This document shows, piece by piece, positions 1-12,863 of a stretch of 64,000 bases of DNA. Numbering within the stretch: the first letter of the stretch is position 1; the number at the start of each line of letters is the position of its first letter. A program made the translations under genes and the position numbers. The notes under the pieces are model-generated. The model was not told the DNA's origin. It was given only the letters and a program-made list of their open reading frames with translations, and searched no databases. Origin of the DNA: Cymbidium sinense (taxonomy: Eukaryota; Streptophyta; Magnoliopsida; Asparagales; Orchidaceae); assembly GCA_021442155.1 (NCBI GenBank), contig CM038228.1, positions 85,204,114 through 85,268,113 of the forward strand, read 5' to 3'.

Positions 1-26
1 ATATCGTTCTAATCATAATAAATTTT

Positions 27-446
27 ATGACTTATGGTGCAGAATGTTAGCCAATAAAAGAGAAACATAAGACTAAGTTAAGTGTTACAGAGATGAGGAT
101 GCTCAGGTGGATGAGTGGCTTTACCCTTAGAGATAGAATGCAAAATGAGTATGTTGGAAAAAAAAATTGGGTAGCTCATGGTAGATAAGATTAGGGAGTC
201 GCCTTAGATGGTTTGGCCACATAAAGCGTCGGCCGTCCGATGACCGATTAGGAGAGTAGATGCATTAGATTTGCTTATGTTAAGAAAGGTAGAGGTAGAT
301 CTAAAAGACACTTAAGATGTATAAAAAATGATCTTAGTATACTTGAATTAAATGAGAATTTGACAGATAATAGGACACAATGGAGACGAAGGATTCAGGT
401 AGCGATCCCACCTAGTGGGATTAAGGCTTGTTGTTGTTGTTGTTGT
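27..446 (+). mobile_element. LINE (L1-type) 3' end with (TTG)n tail
   Basis: In the plus reading, broken by frameshifts and stops, this encodes the C-terminal tail usual for plant LINE reverse transcriptases: a WPIK-like stretch, then [10 protein letters not shown], then [12 protein letters not shown]. It ends in a TTG-repeat tail near 428-446. The upstream body of the LINE is absent, as expected of a 5'-truncated insertion. An inverted, more complete copy lies at 6737-7200 and a shorter one at 9887-10125. Confidence 0.8.
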
Positions 447-1321
447 AATCATAATAAATTTTGTTCATCCGCCATTCATTTATTCAATAAACCTATTCTT
501 CATTCCTCTTCTGTAAATATATAAGAAAAATCAAATGTATAGTTGAGTTTGGAACTCATATTTGTTAAAACCATGGCTACATGGTATAAATTACAGCGCA
601 GTCTCTCTCTCTCATTTCTTATACAAGTAAATGCATGCTACATTATCATAACAGAAGCTTAGGTTAAGAATCGAAGACCCGCCGCGAAGAAAACACATGG
701 TGTACCTTGGTGGTGCAGTTCTTGCAGGAATCATGAAGGTATTTCTTCTTATTTTTCCTTCTCTTGTGACAAATTTCTCCGTCTGCTCTTCAGATAACTT
801 CAACTTCTTAAGGATGCACCATCATCCCCTTTCTCAGAATTCAAAGTTTTAAGTTTAAATCTTCTTTGCTCTTTTCCTGTAAACTTCTTAAGGATGCACC
901 AGAATTTTGGATTAACCGGCAGGACTACCTGGAAGAAGGGTTAGCTTGTCTCAGGAAATGTGGACAAGTGTGACCATGGTTAAAGGATTAGTGCAATGTA
1001 TTTTTTAATAAAAATAGAAACAAAAATAGAAGGTTTCAGCTTGTGCTGAGAGGCTTCAGTTTGAGCAGGCAGCATTGCTGTAGAGGGAGGCTTTGCTATA
1101 TTTGAGAACAAAAGGACATTTTGCTGATGCTGTCATTGTTAAGTTGTAGAGTTTAGTTTTATGCAAAAAAATTTAATTTTTTTATTTGCTCTTTTTTATT
1201 CTTATTTATTTTTTATTTCTAAATTAGGACTCTCATAATTAAATCATACTGAAATCTATAGTGATAAAAACATGATAGTAATTCTTCATAATCAATTTTA
1301 CAAATAATAAGTAGCCGTTAA
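447..1321. other. Unassigned intergenic DNA with a possible exon-like fragment
   Basis: No gene could be established. On the minus strand about 680-803 reads as a protein-like open stretch containing [17 protein letters not shown], and an 18-bp segment (cttcttaaggatgcacca) occurs twice, near 803 and 883. It could be an exon or a gene relic. I do not recognise the family and found no flanking exons. Confidence 0.25.
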
Positions 1322-3127
1322 TCAGTGAATCTATTTAAAATTTTGGGGTATTTGCATACATAACACACAATTCTTATTTATTAACATATCTAACATCCAA
1401 ACTTTAATAAAAAAATATCACTTTTCTTTATTAAAATTTAGGTATTAGATACGTAAAAAAATTAAGAATTGTGTGGTATGTATGTAAATCGCTCGTTTTT
1501 TTTGTTGCCGGAGTAATCATTACAATTCTTTATGATCTTAGGCTCAAAATTTAGAGACATTCTTGATTAAGGATATCACATACTTTGTATTGATTGCGAT
1601 TAAGATTGTTATTTATGATTTGGGGTTGGGGGATGCATTAATCTATTTAAAATTTTGGGGTATTTGCATACATAACACACAATTCTTATATATTAACATA
1701 TCTAACATCCAAACTTTAATAAAAAATATCACTTTTCTTAATTAAAATTTAGGTATTAGATACGTAAAATAATAAGAATTGTGTGGTATGTATGTAAATC
1801 GCTCGATTTTTTTGTTGCCGGTGTAATCATTACAATTCTTTATGATCTTAGGCTCAAAATTTAGAGACATTCTTGATTAAGGATATCACGTACTTTGTAT
1901 TGATTGCGATTAAGATTGTTATTTATGATTTGGGGTTGGGGGATGCATTAATCTATTTAAAATTTTGGGGCATTTGTATACATAACACACAATTCTTATA
2001 TATTAACATATCTAACATCCAAACTTTAATAAAAAAATAACACTTTTCTTAATTAAAATTTAGGTATTAGATCATAAAAATAATATTGGTATGTATGTAA
2101 AATTTCGTTTTTTGTTGCGGATCATTACAATTCTTTATGATCTTAGGCTCAAAATTTAGAGACATTCTTGATTAAGGATATCACATACTTTGTATTGATT
2201 ACATTAAGATTGTTATTTATGATTTGGGGTTGGGGGATTAATCTATTTAAAATTTTGGTATTTGCATACATAACACACAATTCTTATATATTAACATATC
2301 TAACATCCAAACTTTAATAAAAAAATATCACTTTTCTTAATTAAAATTTAGGTATTAGATAAATAATAAGAATTGTGTGGTATGTATACATTTTGTTGGA
2401 TCATTACAATTCTTTTGATCTTAGGCTCAAAATTTCATTCTTGATTAAGGATATCACGTACTTTGTATTGATTGATTAAGATGTTATTTATGATTTGGGG
2501 TTGGGGATGCATTAATCTATTTAAAATTTTTTTGGGGCATTTGTATACACACACAATTCTTATATATTAACATATCTAACATCCAAACATAAAAAAATAA
2601 CACTTTTCTTAATTAAAATTTAGGTATTAGATAATAATTAAAAAAATAAGAATTGTGTGGTATGTATGTAAATCGCTTGATTTTTTTGTTGCCGGTGTAA
2701 TCATTACAATTCTTTATGATCTTAGGCTCAAAATTTAGAGACATTCTTGATTAAGGATATCACATACTTTGTATTGATTGCGATTAAGATTGCTATTTAT
2801 GATTTGGGGTTGGGGGATGCATTAATCTATTTAAAATTTTGGGGCATTTGTATACATAACACACAATTCTTATATATTAACATATCTAACATCCAAACTT
2901 TAATAAAAAATATCACTTTTCTTAATTAAAATTTAGGTATTAGATACGTAAAAAAAAATAAGAATTGTGTGGTATGTATGTAAATATTTATTTTTTTGTT
3001 GCTGTAATCATTACAATTTTATGATCTTAGGCTCAAAATTTAGAGACATTCTTGATTAAGGATATCACATACTTTGTATTGATTGCGATTAAGATTGTTA
3101 TTTATGATTTGGGGTTGGGGGATGCAT
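1322..3127. repeat. Tandem array, six units of about 311 bp, each carrying a foldback element
   Basis: Units begin near 1340, 1650, 1962, 2250, 2527 and 2838. Each holds a palindrome of about 150 bp: an arm reading gcatacataacacacaattc, a short centre, and the inverted arm gaattgtgtggtatgtatgt. A unique spacer follows, containing tttgatttggggttggggg-like sequence. Units 1-3 and 6 are near-identical. Units 4 and 5 (about 2060-2650) are shortened by many small deletions. The same foldback occurs singly elsewhere in the window. Two identical 60-codon open frames in the array (1563-1745, 2747-2929) are by-products of the repeat. Confidence 0.9.
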
Positions 3128-3556
3128 TATCGATCTGATCAAAATCTCATGATTTTATTATCCGGCATTGTCAAATGGACTAATTAGCAAAATTCAAAAT
3201 TTGAAGACTAATATATAAGAAATTATTGGTATGATTTTAACTTTTCTTTACATATTTGAATTAGCTTAATTTTATGCATACTAATTAGCAATCATATTCT
3301 ATATTTATGCATTTTCATTAGTTTTTATCTCATGCTTAGTGTGATACATTTGATTTAATCAAGCAAATACAACTTAGTTTTTTTTTCCCATAAATCTTCT
3401 CTAGCTTGCAATTAACAATGCTATTAAATATATATTTAAGATAATTATAGATATTAATACTAATTGAAATTTCTTAAACATGTTTGCTTTTGAGCCTATT
3501 ATGAATGGACATGTATTGCTATTTTCATCACTATCCTATGAATTTCTAAGAGGTCA

Positions 3557-3761
3557 TTTGGGATTATTTTTTATTTCAAATATATTTGGTAATAGTAATT
3601 GTTATTAAAAACTCTCAAAATGTTCAAAATTATTTTGATCATTTTTTTAAAATAATTTATTTTATTTTTAAAAATAAAAAATAAGATATTTAAAAATATA
3701 TTTTTAAAAATAATATGAAAATAAAAATTAAAAAACATAAAATAACATTGATCCCAAACAT
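3557..3761. repeat. AT-rich foldback element (family 2)
   Basis: It begins tttgggattattttt and ends aacattgatcccaaac, so the ends are near inverted repeats. The interior is A/T-rich and self-complementary, as in a small MITE. Related copies lie at 4549-4862, 47062-47302 and 60949-61190. Confidence 0.5.
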
Positions 3762-4548
3762 ATCCTAAGGATATACATTATTTTATTCTTTTTCTTTGAT
3801 CATAAGTTGCACTATATATGTTTTAATACTAATTGTCCTAAAAAATAAGGATATATTAAGCTAATTCATTCATTAATATATGTTTTTTTTTATTCATTTT
3901 GTTAGAGTGATTATATTCAATCATTAATATTTTTTATTTATTTTACATTTATATTAATTTCTTATTATCTAATATAAGAAGATAGATGATCTCATAAATT
4001 TAGGTGACTCAAATGCGGCTCATTAATGATATGATAACAAATTTTATGCAATTTCATCTAATATTTTATTACATATTAATCGAATAATTCAATTTAATTG
4101 CAACTAAGAAGGTATTTTTTTTATTTTTTATTTTTTGCAACTAAGAAGGTATTTGTGGTCACTAGCCTTGGAGTTTTTGTCAACTAAGAATAGTTTTATT
4201 TTTGATGCTACCAAGAAGAAGAACAAAAGCTCACATTTCCTAGTAATAATTATAAAATAAATTTAATAAAAAAATTAATGTCAGAACTCCCCTTGTATTT
4301 TACATTAAGTGAAGAAGAAAATTAATTAAAATAGAAATGACATCTGAATAAAAATACAATATAATAGTCTCAGTTTATTATTTTATGCCACAGAATAAAT
4401 GTCTTATAATTATTTTACAAGTGTTATATATTTTTAATTTAGTGGCCCTTTTATTTTGATTATTTTTCATGAGGGTTGTTTCCAGTATCATTACAGTAAA
4501 TGAAAACTTCGATACCTTATGTATATTGATTTAGGAAAATTTGAGAAA

Positions 4549-4862
4549 ATTAAGGGCCTATTTGTAATAAACTTTATTTTATTATTTATTTTATGTTATT
4601 TATTTTAAGAATATATTTATTTGGTATATTTGTAAAAGCCTATTTGAGATCAATTTTATTTTATATTTTTATTTTTTTATATTATTTTTAAACATATTTG
4701 TTTAGTGTATTTTTAAAGTAATTTTATTTTTTATTTTTATAAATAAATCACATTTAAAAAAAATACTGACTAATTTTTATGTTTTGAATGTTTTTAAAAA
4801 ATAATTATTACTAAATAAAAAAATAAAAAAAAAATAAAAGTAATCCCAAACAATCCCTAAGT
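4549..4862. repeat. AT-rich foldback element (family 2)
   Basis: It starts with taagggcctatttgt and ends with gtaatcccaaacaatcccta; A/T tracts within it are self-complementary. It resembles the other family 2 copies in this window. The exact termini are uncertain. Confidence 0.45.
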
Positions 4863-5100
4863 ATTTTTAGTTTTTTTTTACTCTTAAAAATAAAAATATT
4901 ATTTTTAAAGACACTCGAAATAATTTTTTGAGTGCTTTGAGCATTTTTAAAATAACTATCACTAACTAAAAACCACGCCAAACGCTCTTCTATCACCGTC
5001 TGCCACCACCAATCATTAACGCTACTGTCGACTCTGACAACCACCACAACTATCACATAAAAATAAGAACAAATTATTTTGAAAATGCCAAAATTTCTTT

Positions 5101-5352
5101 TAGGGGGATTTACATACATACCACGCAATTCTTATGCATTTACATACATACCACGCAATTCTTATGCATTTACATATTTCACATCAAAACTTTAATTTTT
5201 ACTTAAATACCACCTAAATCTTTTTATTACATCAAAAATACCCTTGTTCTTTTCTAAGTGAAATCGTCGTTTTGTATGAAAGTCATTTTGAATATTAAAA
5301 TTTGGATGTGAAATATAAATATAAGAATGCGATCTTATGTAAATTTCCCTTC
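5101..5352. repeat. Foldback element (family 1), partial copy
   Basis: It opens with gggggatttacatacatacc. The first 30 bp or so of the arm, through cgcaattcttatgca, are duplicated in tandem, and it closes with cttatgtaaatttccc. This is the same arm as in the 1322-3127 array. It lies beyond the 3' end of the phosphatidylserine synthase gene. Confidence 0.65.
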
Positions 5353-5911
5353 TTTAACAACAATCATTACCATCATCATTATAAATAAGTGGCCGCCTTC
5401 ATCACATAAATATAAGAACATATTTTTACGATACCCAATATATTTGATTTCAATTCAAAATATAAACAAAATAAAATAAAAAATAAAAAATAAAAAAAAG
5501 TAAAAAAGAACCCAAGCATCACCTTAGTTCAATTAAAATTGGATAAAAAGCATTCTCATATATCTAAGAAAATAAAACATGCACCAACCTTATCACCATA
5601 ACTACCATAAATGAAAGGAAACTCCCATACTTTCATCAAAATACTTTAATAGTACAATATACCATAATACAAATTGAATCATATGAATTAGATTAATCTG
5701 CATCATACTGAACAAAAATATAACCAAAACAACAAAAGAAGAATAATTCAGATAAATTAATGAGTTAACAAACAAGGCATTTATAGAACTGAAATTTTAA
5801 TAAATATGTACAAAAAAAAACTATCTATGAACAGATGAAATCTGAGAAGAAATCATTCAAAGTTATATAAAAAAGAAAGAGCAATCTGAAAAATGAGAAA
5901 TTCAGAAGGAA
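5353..5911. other. 3' flank of the phosphatidylserine synthase gene
   Basis: This AT-rich stretch follows the stop codon on the minus strand and should contain the 3' UTR and polyadenylation site. I cannot place the cleavage site. No other gene is visible. Confidence 0.4.
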
Positions 5912-8900
5912 TCATTGCCTCTTTTTGTGCATAGCACAATGGTTTTGCCATGTCCAGAGCAGTAAGAACACCACCAGCATTATCCCCATAGATGCCCAGA
6001 AGATTATCAGCCATGTTGGAGGCATAGGGTTGGGAAATAGACCTAATTAGAATTAAATATCAATAAGAATCAAAATAAAATATTTCTTATGCATTTACAT
6101 ATCTAACATCGAAAGTTTGATATTTATAAATAGGCTTAGATTTATATATCTAAGATTTGAAATCTGATATTTATAAAAATAACACTTTTTCTATACATAA
6201 AAAGGTGCATTTCACATCAAAAAATCAATGATGGTGCTATTTTTGATGCGATTTTAAGGATTTGAGTGCTATTTAGGTAAACAGGAAAGTTTAGGTGTTA
6301 GATAAGTAAATATATAAGAATTGTGTGCTATGAACGTAAATGCCTTACAAATATAGAACTAACTTATGCATGATAATGTGTATTTCGCTCAAAAAAGTTA
6401 GTGATTGTGATTTTATCAATGTGATGTTAAAGATTTAGGTGTTACTTGTATAAAAATTAAAGTTTAGGTATTAGATATGTAAATACATAAAATTATGTGG
6501 GATGCATGTAAAGATTTACCATGGCAAAATTTGATACATATAAGGAGTTCCACAATGCAGATTGCTAATGAAAGCCAGCAGAATGCTCCTATCTTCTTCG
6601 TTGGCTTCCTGGAATGATTAATAATATGTGAGAGAGAAGAAGTAGAAAAAGCAAATCTTATTGATCATACTTAAAAAAATTGTTTCAAGATATCCCGATG
6701 CGATTTGTATATTTCTATCAAGACGACGACGACGACAACAACAACAACAACAAGCCTTAATCCCACTATGGGCTATTTCCTTCGCTCCATTATGTCTATT
6801 ATGTGTCAAATTCTCATTTAATTCAAGTATACTAAGATCATTTTTTATACATCTTAACCAAGTCTTTTAGGTCTACCTACCTTTCTTAACATAAGACAAA
6901 TCTAATGATCTACTCTCACATCATGGACGACGCTTTATGTGGCCAAACCATCTAAGCGACTCTCCCTAATCTTATCTACCAGAGCCTCCAACTTTTTCTC
7001 GAGCATACTCATTTTGCATTCTATCTCCAAGGGTAAAGCCACTCATCCACCTGAGCATCCTCATTTCTGTAACACTTAACTTAGTCTTATGTTTCTCTTT
7101 TATTGGCCAACATTCTCTGCACCATAAGTCATTGCAGGTCTTACCACCATCTTATAAAATTTTCCCTTATGTTTAAGTGGAACTTTTCTATGACATAATA
7201 GGCCAGACTATCAAGACATTCTGGCATAAATTTTTTTCTTTGAGCGTTCTAAAACTTGATAGAATAAAAAGAGAACCTGTCTTGCAAGTAAGAGTTGTAC
7301 TCGCGGATGGTGGGTATGGCGATTAGCCACCATAAGATCAATCTATAGATCACAACAGGATTTCCAGGAGATATCCAAAGACAGAACTTGAGAAAGAACG
7401 TGTTGAGCTCAACAGTGAGTAAGACAACACATAGGGTAAGAACTTGGATGAACCTCCATGGACCTTGAAGAGGGTGCCATTCATCTTTGTCCCACTGAGC
7501 AGGTGTAAACTGGCCCAATGTTCTTTTCACCTACGAAGAAAATGGCAGAGAAAAATCAAACTACAACTTATATAAACCAACAGAATTATATAAACCAGAG
7601 CATCCAAGATGATAATCAGAAAAACTAGTAGGAGTACCTTCTCTTGAATCCTGAAACAAATCTACAACTTACACAATATGCTTAGGGAAAAGATTGCTTG
7701 TAACTGGAGGAAAGTAAAAATGGAGGATACACAGAGCTATATGAAATAGGTAGAGGGAAAAAGAAGGATGTAACAATTCATTTTAATGCCTAATATTATC
7801 AATTTAAAAATTTCTTGTATGGAACTCAAGTTCATTTTCAGAGAAAGGATTGTTGGAAGATGCTTAATAGTAGAGAGTGAAATTGTGTTTAAGAGAAAAC
7901 TATCAGAGAAAAAAAAAAAAACTAGCCATAGATGCAAGAGAATAACAAATTTTATAATACAATTTAACAACTTATAAGAGAATAATGAAGTTTTCTTCAA
8001 GAGATTTTTTTGAACCATCAACGAAAAGATGTTATAGATGCATCTTAAATTCCCTCTCCCTCTATTATACAAACACAACAAACTCAAGAAGCCATTACAA
8101 GGGAAAAAAACCATCTAAGTTCTTTAAGTTGGCACTCTTTGGCAAGATTAATATTAAAACTTGTCAAATTTGAAGTAGAAGATTTGATGTAAAGTGCAAT
8201 AAGAAAGATAGGAAACTTGTTGCTAACTTACCTTACCAATGATATTTGGCTGACGGCTTAAACCAACCCATTCATAAGTCTTAGCATCAAAGTACCTTAC
8301 AGTGCGCATTCCAGCCCAAATGCCTATATATCAAGAGCCAGGAATACAAAGAATGATCAATAGTGACTTAGAACCTAAGAGTGGCATGCTCTCTTCATGG
8401 TACCTTCTAAGATATTACAAAAATCCACTAGATTCACATGTATTAAGAGGTTCCCCCCATGTATACCCGAATCGGGAGGGTTCTCCAAGACTAGAGGTGT
8501 AAGTGAGTCAAGATGACTCGTAAGACAGCTCGAGCTTAGCTCGATAGATGGTTTGTCAGCTATGCTCGATGAGGTAATAAGTCAAGTTGAGCCAACCCCG
8601 ACACGATGCATTAGTTTGTGAGTTGGCTCGTTTAAAAAATTAATATAAAATAAACTTAATTTATTAAATACAATATATTACTTATAAAATTTTAAAAATT
8701 ATTAAAAAATTTCATCTAATTTCTCATTCTTTTTATCATTTTATTATGACAATTACTTGAATGAAAATTATTTTATCTCTTACATACTAAATGAGTCAAT
8801 TCATGAGATGACACAAACTCGTAAAATAAAACTCGAGCTTGAACTCAGTTAATTAATCAAGCTCAAGCTCAAGCCAAGGGCGGCGTTAGCTCAACTCGTT

Positions 8901-11770
8901 TACACCCCATCCATGACTAATTTAGTTTCATGTAGATAGAAAATGATAATTTCAATTTCATTGATTTTATCATCAAAGTTACAAACAAAGCATAAGAGAT
9001 AAGAATCTCACCAAACCAATTGCATATTAGAATATCCAAAACAACACTATCCCACCAACACTCATTAAAGTTTGGTAGCATATGGCGAAAGGAGAGCTGC
9101 AAAACAGTTTGCCAAATCAAAACCATCAGATAAAAACTTGTCAAAAAAGAAATAGATTTTTACACATTTAAAAGAAAACCTCCATCGCTTCGAATCCAAT
9201 AGACAAAACCCACAAGAGAGGCTGGTTTCTTATCATGATAGCCTTGCCCCACCATCCAAAAATATGTGCAAGAACAAATTCATCAAACAATGTCTCCTGT
9301 AAAGAAATATTACAAAAATTATTCCTCTGAAAATATTCAAGCTGTCAGGCAAATAATGGAAATATAACATCAAAATCAAATATTTGGTGAATGAAGCAAT
9401 CATACATAAACACTGTTAAACCTGCTTTTTGGATTCTCAGGTGTATATATTCTGCAATCAGTGCCGTAGGACCTTTCAGGTAGCTCTGTTTTATATTTGT
9501 CAAGGGACATCAGAATCAGAAAGTAGTCACAGACTTAATGTTTTAGTTTTAGATGAAGCTATTACCAACTCCAAGATCTGGGTGAAGAAATCTCATGAAT
9601 TTTCGCGCATCATCTCTGTTCTGAAAATGAAGAAAAATGTGATAAGATTGACTTGATTGATACAAGTCTAAGTAAGAAGAATATGAAATTTAAGCATATG
9701 ATTTAGATTTTTATTTTGAATTAAATTACAAACAAGAAAGGTAAAGAAGAATACGGTCTAAATGATGCAAACAAAATAACCATGATTCACACTACATCAT
9801 ATTAGTGTTTCTATCTTTTAATACAATTCAGTCACATTAATCATGTTTTATTTCAATCACACACAAATCCCTTGTTATCTTTTCTGTGCCTTTTAATCCC
9901 ACTAAAAGGCTACATAAACCAAATCTATGTTGTGTACAAAATACATTTTCTATACCCTCATTTTCATCCCAAATCTTTTCTCTGCCTTTCCCACATCTAC
10001 CTTGGAAAATCTTAACATACTCACTGCATTCTATCTCTAAGAGTAAAGCCACTCATCCACCTGAGCATCCTCATCTCTGTAACACTTAACTTAAGTCTTA
10101 TGCTTCTCTTTTATTGGCCAACATTTTGCATGCTAGGAAAACAAACATTTATCCATGCATTACTTTGGAAGAAAATGAAATATAGAAAAAAAATAGTATT
10201 TTAATGCATGGAGAAATATGGATGAGAATAATAAAACTAACAATAATAATAAAGAAAAGAATCAAACCTGAAAAAGCAGGAAGGTTAGGGCTACAAGGTA
10301 GACAACTGCCATTCCATGAACCAATCGCCAGACCGAAGGATGTGGACGAATCAGAATGCTGAAAAGTTATAATTGTATTAATTACCAGAAAAATTTACTA
10401 GCAACTATGATAATAAATCTTCTCAACAACACATATTAATACGTAGCTCCTATAGTTGTCGCGATAGAATAATATATTTTGTAAGCTTTAACTTTTCTAA
10501 ACTCATGTACTCATGACTATTAGAATCATCATCACCATAATCAGTGCATTGTCTTTAACTATTTGTGGTCGACTTTAAGACCGATTAAATGTTGTCTAAG
10601 GCTTACTCCATCTCCTTCGAAATCGTAATCCTATGAAACTATTTTAATCTACTTTTCTAATGAGTACATTTTCTATCAACTTAATACTGAAAAAAAGTGA
10701 AAAAATTGAAACATCTGAACAAGAAATTTGCATAAGAATATATTGCAACTCACGTTGAGGGTGCTTGAAGCAAGCAGTAAGCAAGGAAGACTGAAATCAT
10801 TGCCCACACACCCCTAAAAAAAAAAAAAAAAAAAAAGGAGCCGTTAGAAATCAGGAGGGGCTTCTGCCTAGGAGATCTGACCAAATAAACAGCACTTGAA
10901 CAACTTTTCAAACATATTTAGTGGCATCACCATAATAAGTGAATAAATGCACTTTTAATACACAATATAGGGCTTATTATAGAACAAAAATATGGTTGAA
11001 AATATAAATTCAAAACTTTGGTTAGAAGATTACCTCTTGACAGTTGTAACACTGTCAGTAGATGCGTTGCTCTCTGGATTAAGTGCCCCACTCACCCAAC
11101 TGCAAGAATGTTCAGCGGGAAACTTTGATGAATATTCTCAGATAATATTGCAAGTTCATTAATGAGGCTGAGAAGAAAAAAAAATTATGCAGAAATGCAT
11201 AATCCAGCCATAATAATTGATGAATTGTTTTCAAAATCATGCAATTTATGCAGAAATGTAAGATTTGATTCAAAACATCAATCCTGATTTTTATTAGATG
11301 ACAACAAGATTTATTGCACCAACAACAGAAAAATGGAAGAAAGACAAGCTAAACTGAACAAAATTGAAGATTTTTCATAAGAATTTACTATTCTTAACAG
11401 GAAAAAACATCAGGGAATGACATATAAAAACTTAACCAAAGTAGCTTTGATGAGATATAATGGTGGCAATGTGGTGAGATTCCTTCTAGGAAGAGAATGA
11501 TGTAGCATTTAATCACTTAGCAACAATGAGAAGGATAAAAATGTGATAGAAGATAGGATGATCATAAAGCGAATGATCAACGAAGAACATCAAAATGTTC
11601 ACTTACACCAAAAGGCAAGCCCCGATAAAAAGCGAAGTGACCGTGCGAGGTTTGTATGCCCATGCCGTCCATGGATCAAGCTCTTCAATGCTACTTTGAG
11701 GCATCGTACCATGCTTCCCTTGCAAGAAGAGATCCCCTTTTTCTCTCACTCTTGTGCTATCAACATCCAT
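5912..11770 (-). CDS. PSS1: Phosphatidylserine synthase, base-exchange type (PSS1-like), 12 coding exons
   Basis: Coding exons, in gene order: 11770-11607, 11099-11034, 10813-10754, 10358-10268, 9620-9566, 9485-9406, 9296-9180, 9096-9012, 8323-8232, 7530-7277, 6608-6520, 6042-5912. All splice sites are GT-AG and phases agree, giving 1284 nt or 427 residues, close to plant PSS1 (about 425). The family exchanges the head group of another phospholipid for L-serine in the ER membrane. Visible marks are an N-terminal [12 protein letters not shown] segment (about 35-46), a [15 protein letters not shown] block (about 214-228), [19 protein letters not shown], then [12 protein letters not shown] and [11 protein letters not shown], with several hydrophobic spans throughout and a basic C-terminus. 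The start ATG follows an acceptor at about 11785. No frameshift or stop was found, so the gene looks functional. Introns contain LINE, hAT and foldback insertions. Expression cannot be judged from sequence. Confidence 0.93.
6076..6517. repeat. Foldback elements (family 1) filling intron 12 of PSS1
   Basis: One full copy spans about 6076-6347 (arm ttatgcatttacatatctaa, closing arm gaattgtgtgctatgaacgt). The right half of another spans about 6376-6517 (aggtattagatatgtaaata, ending gatgcatgtaaag). Together they make up nearly all of the 477-bp intron 6043-6519. The second copy ends within about 10 bp of the splice donor at 6519. Confidence 0.7.
6737..7200 (-). mobile_element. LINE 3' end, inverted copy, in PSS1 intron 11
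   Basis: Reading the minus strand gives the same reverse transcriptase tail as 27-446: the WPIK stretch, [10 protein letters not shown] and RWFGHIKRR, then a 3' tail of TTG and CGT repeats at 6721-6752. It is 5' truncated near 7200 and decayed. It lies between coding exons 7277-7530 and 6520-6608, in the same orientation as the host gene. Confidence 0.8.
8493..8910. mobile_element. Non-autonomous hAT element (MITE) in PSS1 intron 9
   Basis: The ends are agaggtgtaa and, inverted, ttacacccca. The flanks ccaagact (8485-8492) and ccatgact (8911-8918) match at 7 of 8 bases, as expected for an 8-bp hAT target duplication. Subterminal gagctcgagctt-type repeats are typical of this group. There is no coding capacity. 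Confidence 0.7.
9887..10125 (-). mobile_element. LINE 3' end fragment in PSS1 intron 5
   Basis: On the minus strand, 10003-10125 matches the WPIK to MLRWMSG part of the other two LINE tails. A short end-like agtgggattaaaagg lies near 9889-9905, with diverged or foreign sequence between. It is short and decayed. Confidence 0.6.
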
Positions 11771-12719
11771 TAGTGCAAGTTCCACTGAAAACAGTAAGTA
11801 GTACAATTAAACATTCAAAATCTATGATTTCAAAGATCATTGATCTTCATATATATTGCAAAAAGGCAATCCTTTTAGGAAGTTTCTTTGTATAAAAACC
11901 AAGTTATCAATTCAAAAAGTTGAATTTAGTCTTATAGGATTTTCTCATGACTTAAACTATCATAATTCCTGACTGAAATGAATGTACCGCAATATATGCT
12001 TTAGCTCATATGCAATTATTCAAAAGCAAAGAGAGATAAAATTAGCACAAAATATCATAAAATTTACGGTCAATATATCAAATATTATACAATCAACAAA
12101 CAATCTATGATTGCAGAACAGCTGAACAGATCTTTATTTCTCCTAAAAAGGAAATTTTTGAAAAGAAACCAAATTCCTACATCTTGATTCCGATTTAAAA
12201 GAAAAAATTATGAATTTTTGCTCATCAGTCTCATACAAAGATGCTAAAACATAAATTTTCCCGCAGGTAGAACACTGAAAGACATGAAAGTGATCTACAT
12301 ATGATGGAACAATCAGTATATACATATGCGAACTCCCCAAAACAAGAAATCAATCAACACTAAGGAGTAAAGGAACGATTCACAGCACAATAATTAATGG
12401 CCAGAAAAACCAGAGAGACGAGAATAACCCATTATTATTAGATATTTCAAGAAATTATACGCTGAATCGATTGTTACAATGCCATAGATATCTGCTAAAT
12501 GAAAACTACAAAAATAGAAATCAAATTATTCATTCGCAAAATACAAACTTTTCATCAGTCGCTCAAGGAAAAAATTAGTTCCACTTCCAGTACAAATGGA
12601 ATAACAACGAACAAGAACTAGCACAAATTCCAATAAAAAGCTGACTAAAACGAATCAAAACTGATCACATATAAGATATATTGATGTATTAATCAAAAAT
12701 TACAAGCCTGCAAATTTAC

Positions 12720-12850
12720 GCAGAGGAAGAACAGTAGACCGTCCTTTCAGGAAAGAGTCGATGCTATTGCGTTTTTCTACCTTCCTTTTCTGCTTCTTGC
12801 ACGATGAGATCCGATTCTTATGGGTGACAATGAAGAGGGGCATAAACAGC
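12720..12850 (-). other. Probable non-coding first exon (5' UTR) of the PSS1-like gene
   Basis: The minus strand shows a donor at 12719 (ctctgc then gtaaat) and the first coding exon has an acceptor at 11785, about 14 bp upstream of the ATG. I infer a spliced 5' UTR exon whose transcription start lies somewhere above 12780. A (GA)n tract at 12864-12887 sits at or near the leader, as is common in plants. The upstream boundary is not determined. Confidence 0.5.
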
Positions 12851-12863
12851 TGTGGTCAAAACG

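Larger units (their letters stand above)
3128..5100. other. AT-rich intergenic DNA
   Basis: No gene is visible. Two AT-rich foldback sequences, listed separately at 3557-3761 and 4549-4862, lie here among A/T homopolymers. Confidence 0.6.

Noticed and set aside
9311..9405. An extra small coding exon of PSS1 between exons 6 and 8 of the CDS
   Set aside because: Extending the exon from 9485 to a gtatga donor at 9405 gives an in-frame join with the expected residues, so no extra exon is needed.
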